From contig DJVR01000011.1 in assembly GCA_002441285.1 (NCBI GenBank), positions 1 through 22,200 of the forward strand: DNA of 22,200 bases, in the 5' to 3' direction. Origin of the DNA: Candidatus Atribacteria bacterium UBA6251. Its GTDB lineage: Bacteria; Atribacterota; Phoenicimicrobiia; Phoenicimicrobiales; Phoenicimicrobiaceae. The notes below the pieces were generated by a model. It was not told where the DNA came from, did not search any database, and worked only from the letters and a program-made list of their open reading frames with translations. Positions 15,982 to 22,200 of this stretch are shown here, piece after piece. The position numbers were made by a program, and so were the translations under genes. Each line of letters starts with the position of its first letter. The stretch's first letter is position 1.

Positions 15982-16851
15982 TTATTTATTGCTGGATCCT
16001 TTATTCTTTGTCTTCTTTTGATAAAAGAGCTTAGTGATAATCCAACCGAATAAAAACATAGAAGTAAATAATTCTATCATATGTGCAAATCTAATATTTG
16101 CAGGCATAAATTCATTGGGAGGGATAACCAAGGAAGCAAGGATCACCGAGTATAATAATGATATAGCTACAGCTACCTCTCTAAAGCTACCTTCTAACAT
16201 CCACATTACTGGAAAAGCTAAAAAAGTAAATAAAATTCCTCTTACTAATTGGAAGGGAATAATCCAGGAAGGCATTTGTAATCCCGCGTAATATTCATCA
16301 AAGGCAGCTCCAGCTAAAGGTTTGAATACTAAAGCGCCAAAAAGAATATAAATAACGGCATAGAGAATAGCTACTAAACCTAATTTTATTATCCATTGCT
16401 TGACACTTAGAGTTATTTTGGAGCTTTTTTCTTTATATCCTTCCTCTTTTAAATATTTTCCATAAATTATTACTACTAAAGGGGCGAGTATCGCAGCCAT
16501 TATTAAACCATTGAAGAATAAGTTAACAGTTTCTCCGGTAGGAACTATTTCTACTAAATATTGCAGAAAGACAACTGTTTCTATCTGAGTCATAAAAGTA
16601 GCTAAACCAAAATAGATTATAAAAACTGTAGTAATTAATTTCCAGCCCCGCCAATTGGTTTTTACTACTGGATAACCAAGGACTATTGCTTGTAAAAAAC
16701 CCATTAATCAAAAATAAAGAAAACTTTCCTTAATGGATAAATCTATTTCTAATCCCCAAAAATCAATATTAAAAAGAATTGCAATTATTAACCCCAGAGC
16801 TAATGCTTTTATAAAAAAAGTAAAATTTATATTTTTATTCATTAACATCAT
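15982..16851 (-). pseudogene. Multi-pass membrane protein of unknown function, interrupted by an in-frame TGA
   Basis: I do not recognise the family. The open part from the ATG at 16704 (240 aa) has about six hydrophobic helices, for instance around LITTVFIIYFGLATFM, NGLIMAAILAPLVVIIYG and LGLVAILYAVIYILFGALVF, and a basic C-terminus. That ATG has no binding site. In the same frame upstream, past TGA (16708-16710) and TTA, a 47-codon stretch runs from ATG codons at 16851 onward, behind an AAGG site. It encodes another hydrophobic helix (FFIKALALGLIIAILF) running straight into the next segment. One stop therefore seems to have split a protein of about 289 residues. Stop readthrough or an assembly error are the other explanations. 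Confidence 0.65.
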
Positions 16852-16895
16852 CTTACCTTTTAAAATAAGTTGACTTATAGATAATCAAAATAGGT

Positions 16896-17747
16896 TTAGT
16901 ATTTTTCCATTATATTATACTGAATTTCAGTAATTTTTAGTCGAGCATATGGCAAATCCCTATCTGACAAATTCCATTCTACTTCCCCTTGGGTAGGAAT
17001 CTTTATCCCCTCAAATTGCTGGTAATTTCTATAATAACCACTCCATTGTTCCTGGAAATATTTTCCATCTGATTCCATATATCTATCGTTGCTTACAAAT
17101 TTAATAATCTCACCTTTTTCGTTAAAAGTAAAGACCCCGGAGGCAGTATAACCTTTATATTTAATAATCACCCGGGCTGAATTAGAATCAATCTCTTTCC
17201 ATTCAAGATAATCATTGGGTAGTAAAGCGGTGGGGAACCAAACTGCTTCTGCTAAAAATCTTATCAATGAAGAAACATCTATTTCATTTCCAGTTGCATC
17301 CGCTAAAGTAAGGGTGGAAAGTAGCTTAATTAACATATTCCCTTTCCCCTGATAATACATATCTCTGCCTTCTATCCATACTAAAGGTAACATATTAAGT
17401 TTTACTCGCCAGAGAAATGCGGGAGATTCCGTGGTAAAGTATTGTTCTGCTTTAATAGGCATCCAGGGTTGATTTCCCTTCATCCTGAATTCTCCATCCT
17501 GTTTTAATCTTACAAATCTAATATATTCCTGCCCTTCCTTCAGGGTGTATTGAAAATATCTTTGAACTGGCTCAGGTAGTTCTTTGAGGTCCACAAAGCT
17601 AACAGCCTTGGGTAGTGTTTTACTGCCCTCCTTAATAAGCATACCAATCTCTTTGACTATTTTTTGATTCAACAAAATCTTATTAAGAGTAATAAATAAA
17701 ATAATTATTACTAAAATTATTCCGAAAATTATTAATATTTTTTTCAT
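16896..17747 (-). CDS. Membrane-anchored DUF6544-like protein
   Basis: This 283-aa protein starts with a membrane segment (about 4-24, ILIIFGIILVIIILFITL), with the rest probably outside. It resembles the DUF6544 (DUF6920) family: LPEPVQRYFQYTL, then RLKQDGEFRMKG, PWMPIKAEQYFTTESPAFLW and an ADATGNEID segment. No catalytic motif is obvious and the family's role is not known to me. The frame is complete, unlike its neighbours on both sides. An AAGGAAAGG stretch lies about 12 bases before the ATG. It has a 44-base gap to the membrane-protein remnant downstream. Confidence 0.75.
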   Translation of the reverse strand: MKKILIIFGIILVIIILFITLNKILLNQKIVKEIGMLIKEGSKTLPKAVSFVDLKELPEPVQRYFQYTLKEGQEYIRFVRLKQDGEFRMKGNQPWMPIKAEQYFTTESPAFLWRVKLNMLPLVWIEGRDMYYQGKGNMLIKLLSTLTLADATGNEIDVSSLIRFLAEAVWFPTALLPNDYLEWKEIDSNSARVIIKYKGYTASGVFTFNEKGEIIKFVSNDRYMESDGKYFQEQWSGYYRNYQQFEGIKIPTQGEVEWNLSDRDLPYARLKITEIQYNIMEKY

Positions 17748-17895
17748 AAATAGAATTGCCTTTCCTTGATTTTATTTCTAATCCGGATAAAAAAACAAAC
17801 TAAAATTACTAAAATTCCAAACTAAACCCTATCAGAGGAGCCCTGGTATAGCAAAAACAATCTATCTCGATAAGGCTCTATCTTAATGATCTTTT

Positions 17896-19363
17896 TTATT
17901 TTTCTGAAATCTTATCCAAAATCCATTTACCTATCAATTCTAATACTTCTGGGGCAATAGTTTCTTCGATTTGGGCATATTCCGAAATAGCTCCTGTTTT
18001 AGCGGTTTGAAATAGATGATTTAAACCAGGCATCTCTATAACCTGATAATCTTTATTTCCTCCTGTCCGTAAGGCTTCTTCAATAGCTTGAAGATTCTCT
18101 TACGGAGCCACTTGAAGATCTTTCTCCCCTACCAGAGCTAAAACTGGACATTTTACTTTCATTAAATTAATTTGAGGATCATAGAATAGAAAATTACGAT
18201 ACCAGGAAGATAACATTACTTGTAATTGCGAATCAATATTGTCTTCAGATATACCTAAAACTTGTTTTTCTTTTTCATTAAAATTAGCTATACTTTCAGT
18301 AAAAATTTTTCGCAACTCTTTTTCCGCAATTAAATTATTCTCTTCTTCTTTCAAAACTGTAAACATTCTTTTCTGTAATAAAAGAGCCTGCTTTATTAGC
18401 TCATCATTGGCTCCATTAGCCCGGGCAAGCAATTCCATCTGTAATAATAAAACTTCTTCACCCTTTAAACCTGTTCCTCCCAGCATTACACAATATCTAA
18501 TCTCAGGTAATTCTGCTGCCACCATTGGAGCAATTACTCCACCTTCACTATGTCCGATAAGACCAATCTTTTGAGGATTAATATCCTTTCGACTTTTAAG
18601 ATAATTAATTCCAGCAATAACATCATCAGCGAAATTTTCACTGGTGTCATCGAGAGAGCCACCTGTTGAACCACCTACTCCTCGATCATCTACCCGAAGT
18701 ACTGCTATTCCCAGACGAGTTAGATAATCACTTAATACTAAAAATGGCTTATGTCCAAAGATGGTTTCATCACGATCCTGAGCACCAGAACCAGAAATGA
18801 GTATAACTGCTGGAAAAGGACCAGGTTCTCTGGGCAGAGTTAAGGTGCCAGCAAGCGTAATCCCTGCTTCCTTATTTTCATAGATAACTTCTTCTTCTTT
18901 ATAGGGATAAGGTTTCTTCGGTTCTTGGGGACGGTTAACTTGAACTAAATCTTCTACCTGTTCAAGTAGGAGTGGAAAAGAGCTCCCTGCTTGTTTTAAT
19001 TCTCCTTTAATGTATAAAAAATCTTCCTGAACTTCTCCTACAAAAAAACCTCCAACTGATTTGATACCTAAATATAAAACACCATCTTTAAAAGTTACCT
19101 CATCTACCACTATATCCTTTACCCCTTGATCAGGGCTATCCATAGTAGCAATGAGTTTCCCTTCTGTATCCTTTTTTATATGTATTACTACTCTCAGTGA
19201 TATTCCAGAAACTTCTAATTTTCCCTCCCAGGTACCCAATAGAAAATTATCTGAATTATGCCCTTCTTGAGCCAGAACTAACGTATTACCCATAATGAAT
19301 ATAGATAATAAAAAAACATATCAAACTAGCCAAACTAAATTTTGGAAACTTATTAAAAATCAA
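17896..19363 (-). pseudogene. Secreted alpha/beta hydrolase, broken by a frameshift and an in-frame TAA
   Basis: The main open frame (18100-19293, 397 aa) has an N-terminal beta domain (GTWEGKLEVSGISLRV) and then an alpha/beta-hydrolase fold: SGSGAQDRDE, VDDRGVGGSTGG, the nucleophile elbow GHSEGG (S249) and the acid D392 in GEKD. It stops at TAA (18100-18102) just before the end of the fold. The same frame continues past the stop to 17896 and contains the missing catalytic His in MPGLNHLF, so the truncated product lacks its triad. The start is also damaged: the signal peptide is split between two frames, beginning at TTG 19363 (binding site AAAGG) and shifting at a run of seven T on the coding strand (19310-19316). 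Two independent lesions argue for a dead gene. Confidence 0.8.
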
Positions 19364-19711
19364 TTTACTGTATTCCTTTATCTTTGTGTTTTTATTTTGC
19401 TAAAAATTAATTAGATTACTAGGTATACCTTCAATAAAATTACTCTCACCTAATAAACCTAATTTTTACTTATTTTATCTATTAAAAGACATACAGTAAT
19501 CATTCTATAACCTTTTATCTTATATTGCAAGGAATAATTCTGGATCAGTCTTATTCGGAAAAGTTTAAAATAGTCTGGGAATAGACCATACTATCTATTC
19601 TTAATAGGATTATTCTTGTTTGAAATTTTTTGTAGAAGACTATAATGAGGTTTCTATTTATGAATAGATGTAAGATTACTATTAAAAATAGTAAAATGTT
19701 TATCTTGATTT

Positions 19712-19734
19712 CGCACAGAGAACCGTCTTGTGCG
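19712..19734 (-). repeat. Second hairpin next to the terminator
   Basis: CGCACA (19712-19717) pairs with TGTGCG (19729-19734) across an 11-base loop. It follows directly after the terminator on the minus strand and is more G+C-rich than the surroundings. Its role is unknown. Confidence 0.45.
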
Positions 19735-19737
19735 TGA

Positions 19738-19776
19738 AAAGACCCTACCACCGCCTTCAGCGGAGATAGGGTCTTT
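19738..19776 (-). terminator. Intrinsic terminator of the 5'-nucleotidase gene
   Basis: A perfect 10-bp stem, AAAGACCCTA (19738-19747) with TAGGGTCTTT (19767-19776), encloses an inner CCGC/GCGG stem. It lies about 30 bases past the nucleotidase stop, and on the minus strand it ends in TCTTTTC. Confidence 0.8.
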
Positions 19777-19806
19777 GGAATTTAAACTATATCCTTACTG
19801 TTCGGG

Positions 19807-21753
19807 TTAGGGTAATGCAGGAACTAAAATGGTCTGACCAGGAATGATTAATCGGGGATTTTCTAAATCATTAATTTCATCTAATTCTTCCCAGGTTAAA
19901 CCATATTTTTTGGCAATTGCCCATAAATTATCTCCAGCTTGCACTACATAGGTAGAAACAGGCAACTTTCCTTCATCGATTAATTCAAAAACATTCAGAG
20001 CTTTTACATTTAGTGTCCTGCCATCTTCAGAAGTCGGAATAGATATTTCTCCTTTTCTGACCATCTCGAAAATCACTTCTTTAAAAGGAGATTCAAGATC
20101 AACGCCAGTTATTTTCCAGTTGTTATCTACTGTGGGAGTTAATATTCCATTCTTTTCTTCTTGAACATATTTAATAATCATATCTCTAATTCGACCGGCA
20201 TCCTGTAAAAGTTCATAGGAATCATAATATCTGTCTTCCATAGTAACTAAACCCAAACCTAGCAATGTTCCAAAACGATAATTATTCACAGCCAGTCGAT
20301 AAACCTTATCATCAATAAGTGGTTGACCATTTATGACGATATTTTCTACTCTCTCTCCAGCTGGTTTAGAAAGATTAATCTCATAAGTTAATCCGGAGAA
20401 CATATCATAATTATATCCACGAATTTTCGGATTAAAGCTAATGGTAATATCTCCTTCTTTCCAGCTATTGTAATAACTGGCTGACCATTCTAAATATTTT
20501 TTCAAGTTAGCACCAGTAATTTTGGTTCCCACTAAAGTATTATCATATTTGTAAATAAAGGCAACATCTTTCTTTTTAAAAGGACCTTTCACCAGGTTTG
20601 AACCAAAATTAAAGAGGGCAGCAGAAGATATATCCGCCTTGGTGTAAAACATCTGGACTTCGTTAATTAAATCAATTACTGCGGTATCCATTAATTGTGC
20701 AGTAGACATAGTGGTAATTTCAGCTTCTCCGGTAATATAATCTGGAGAGGCTATAAAATCTTCAGTGATTTCACCTACTACAACATTTGCATTAGCAATT
20801 GATTCATCGTGTACATACTTAAATTCTGCTAATACTTCTGGATCAGGGTCTACCGAGTTTGTCTGAATATTTTCGGTAGTTACATCAACCACCTCCCATT
20901 TATCTCCAACCTTTTCCACTTTAATTACTGCTTTTGCTAAAGCCCAACCCCATTTTCCTGGTTCAATTAAATGTACTCCATTGGTTACTTCATTGTATTG
21001 GGCATGGGCATGTCCACAGAAAATAACAGAATACTCCGGACAGGCCTCAGCAATATCTATTGCACCTTCATAACCATGTTCACCTTCTGGACCTAAATGA
21101 AATGTTCCAACCAAGACATCATATTTTCCTTCCAGTTCAGCAATAACTTTTTTAGATTGCGCTACAGTACCCAGAAAAGTTAAACCTTCAAAATGTTCCG
21201 GGGCACTTGCTTCCCATTGAGGAACATGAGGTGGAGTCATACCTACGATAGCAACTCGCACCCCATTTACCTCAAATATTTCGTAAGGTTTAACAAAATA
21301 AGACCCATCAGCCTTTAAAATATTAGCGGATAAAACTGAATTTTTAAAAGTTGCTATATTCTTTTCTAGGAAAGCTTTTTCAAAATTAAATTCGTGATTT
21401 CCGATAACCCATACATCATAATTTAAAAAATTTAATCCAGCTATCATAGGATGAACGGGTAAATCATTAAACAAATCCGCACTATTATCCTGGACAGTAT
21501 CACCGCAATCAATCAAAATCGCATTGGGATCAATTGCCCTTTCCTGTTTTACCAAAGTAGCAATCTTGGCTAGTCCAGTATCACTATCCACTGAATCTGT
21601 CGCATAATCATGCGGATAAATTCTCCCATGCAGGTCAGAAGTTTGTAAAATAGTAATAGTAGTCGTCTCAGCGGCAAAAATACACGAAAAAAGCAAACCA
21701 AAAATTAAGGATAAGGTCAGTAAAACAGATAACACTTTAAACTGTCTTTTCAT
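19807..21753 (-). CDS. Secreted 5'-nucleotidase / 2',3'-cyclic phosphodiesterase with C-terminal LysM
   Basis: This UshA/CpdB-family enzyme would strip phosphate from extracellular nucleotides. From the chosen ATG (648 aa) it has a signal peptide (KRQFKVLSVLLTLSLIFGLL, cleaved near FAAE), then the metallophosphatase motifs SDLHG, CGDTVQD, GNHEFNFE, FHLG and GHAHAQYN in the first half. The 5'-nucleotidase C-terminal domain follows (SAALFNFGSN, GANLKKYLEWS, YRLAVNNYRFG), and a final LysM repeat of about 45 residues (VVQAGDNLWAIAKKYG to IIPGQTILVP) should bind peptidoglycan. I use 21753 because AAGGAGA lies 7 bases before it; the TTG at 21757-21759 is too close to that site. A TATAAT at 21814-21819 could be its promoter. 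Confidence 0.93.
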   Translation of the reverse strand: MKRQFKVLSVLLTLSLIFGLLFSCIFAAETTTITILQTSDLHGRIYPHDYATDSVDSDTGLAKIATLVKQERAIDPNAILIDCGDTVQDNSADLFNDLPVHPMIAGLNFLNYDVWVIGNHEFNFEKAFLEKNIATFKNSVLSANILKADGSYFVKPYEIFEVNGVRVAIVGMTPPHVPQWEASAPEHFEGLTFLGTVAQSKKVIAELEGKYDVLVGTFHLGPEGEHGYEGAIDIAEACPEYSVIFCGHAHAQYNEVTNGVHLIEPGKWGWALAKAVIKVEKVGDKWEVVDVTTENIQTNSVDPDPEVLAEFKYVHDESIANANVVVGEITEDFIASPDYITGEAEITTMSTAQLMDTAVIDLINEVQMFYTKADISSAALFNFGSNLVKGPFKKKDVAFIYKYDNTLVGTKITGANLKKYLEWSASYYNSWKEGDITISFNPKIRGYNYDMFSGLTYEINLSKPAGERVENIVINGQPLIDDKVYRLAVNNYRFGTLLGLGLVTMEDRYYDSYELLQDAGRIRDMIIKYVQEEKNGILTPTVDNNWKITGVDLESPFKEVIFEMVRKGEISIPTSEDGRTLNVKALNVFELIDEGKLPVSTYVVQAGDNLWAIAKKYGLTWEELDEINDLENPRLIIPGQTILVPALP

Positions 21754-21759
21754 TTTCAA

Positions 21760-22036
21760 ATCTCCTTTTCATTTTTTTTAATTTTCTCTATCCAAAGATT
21801 GTAACGATCACATATTATATACTATTTAATTCGATAAAGCTTCTTTTAAATCCTTCTTTATACTAAATTTGTTTGCATTAAATTTTTTTAAAGAAAAAAT
21901 TATTTACTAGTTATGGGTGATAGGATTATTACTTCTTTACGATTAATAATTAATTTTTTAGGTAATCATTAAGAAGAAGAAAAAGAAGATTATTTTTTTA
22001 GATCTATTCTACTTTTTATTATTGAAACTCAAATAG
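21760..22036 (-). other. Upstream region of the 5'-nucleotidase
   Basis: This AT-rich gap has no gene. A TATAAT on the minus strand at 21814-21819 is the best promoter candidate, but its -35 position reads AAGCTT, a poor match. An AAGGAGA binding site serves the nucleotidase. Confidence 0.4.
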
Positions 22037-22200
22037 TTAAAAGTTGCTTAAAAACTGAAAACTGTTTATTTTTTCTTTAAACAAACTAAGACAGGTATCC
22101 ACTACTTTCGGGTCATAGAGGGTTCCTCTATTCCGGGAGATCTCTTCTAAGGCTTGCTCAATAGTATAAGCTGGGCGATAAGGACGGTGGGAAGACATTG
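22037..22200 (-). CDS. C-terminal end of an HD-GYP domain protein (partial, cut by the window edge)
   Basis: Only about 54 codons are present. They read SSHRPYRPAYTIEQALEEIS, then RNRGTLYDPKVVDTCLSLF, and end before a TAA at 22037-22039. This is the characteristic tail of the HD-GYP family (HRPYRPA followed by GxxYDPxVVDxC), which degrades cyclic di-GMP. The catalytic residues and any sensor domain lie beyond the window. The ATG at 22196-22198 is an internal Met, not a start. Confidence 0.85.
   Translation of the reverse strand, partial: MSSHRPYRPAYTIEQALEEISRNRGTLYDPKVVDTCLSLFKEKINSFQFLSNF

Larger units (their letters stand above)
19364..19806 (-). other. Intergenic region between the 5'-nucleotidase and the hydrolase remnant
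   Basis: This AT-rich stretch has no gene I can support. It holds a strong terminator at 19738-19776 and a second hairpin beside it at 19712-19734. A 66-codon frame at 19551-19751 overlaps both hairpins and looks non-coding. The rest shows no repeat or motif I can name. Confidence 0.6.

Noticed and set aside
16708..16710. TGA as a sense codon (altered genetic code)
   Set aside because: cas1 and cas10 end at TGA at sensible places, and no other gene in the window has an internal TGA.
16523..16711. 62-codon minus-strand frame
   Set aside because: It overlaps the membrane protein in another frame and reads as low-complexity, Ser- and Asn-rich sequence without hydrophobic helices.
19551..19751. 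66-codon minus-strand frame starting MVGSFHAQDGSL
   Set aside because: Its first codons lie within the terminator and the second hairpin, there is no binding site, and the remainder is AT-rich random-looking sequence. The start motif is mentioned as a possible remnant only.

Overview
Organism: the window is AT-rich. Genes use strong GGAGG-type ribosome binding sites, and several start at TTG or GTG. Every recognised gene lies on the minus strand. This suits a low-GC anaerobic bacterium of the Firmicutes/Halanaerobiales, Thermotogota or Atribacterota kind; the sequence does not decide between them.

Layout by position: 1-221 is the leader-proximal end of a CRISPR array (36-nt repeats, 35-36-nt spacers), running off the left edge. 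222-392 is the leader. 393-2952 holds cas4, cas2, cas1 and cas6b. 3100-7201 is a compact type III module (cas7, a cas11-like gene, cas5, cas10). 7261-13345 is a type I-B module (cas3, cas5, cas7, cas8b). 13452-14435 is a WYL-domain regulator. 14826-19363 is a group of housekeeping or accessory genes, three of them broken: rsgA (frameshift), a membrane protein (in-frame TGA) and an alpha/beta hydrolase (frameshift plus in-frame TAA), with one intact DUF6544-like gene among them. 19807-21753 is a secreted 5'-nucleotidase with a C-terminal LysM. 22037-22200 is the tail of an HD-GYP gene cut by the right edge.

How it works together: the locus looks like one minus-strand expression block in which a DNA-targeting Cascade/Cas3 (I-B) and a divergent type III complex share one Cas6b, one Cas1-Cas2-Cas4 set and one array. 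The four-gene type III module resembles the rare subtype III-F: one Cas7, an HD-bearing Cas10 with an altered cyclase motif (SGED instead of GGDD), and no CARF effector in the window. The Cas7 also seems to lack the usual RNA-cleaving Asp. The module is visibly richer in G+C than the I-B genes in sampled rows, and an exact 11-bp inverted repeat (3075-3085 and 7240-7250) brackets it. That suggests a cassette placed between cas3 and cas6. This system is the most interesting part of the window.
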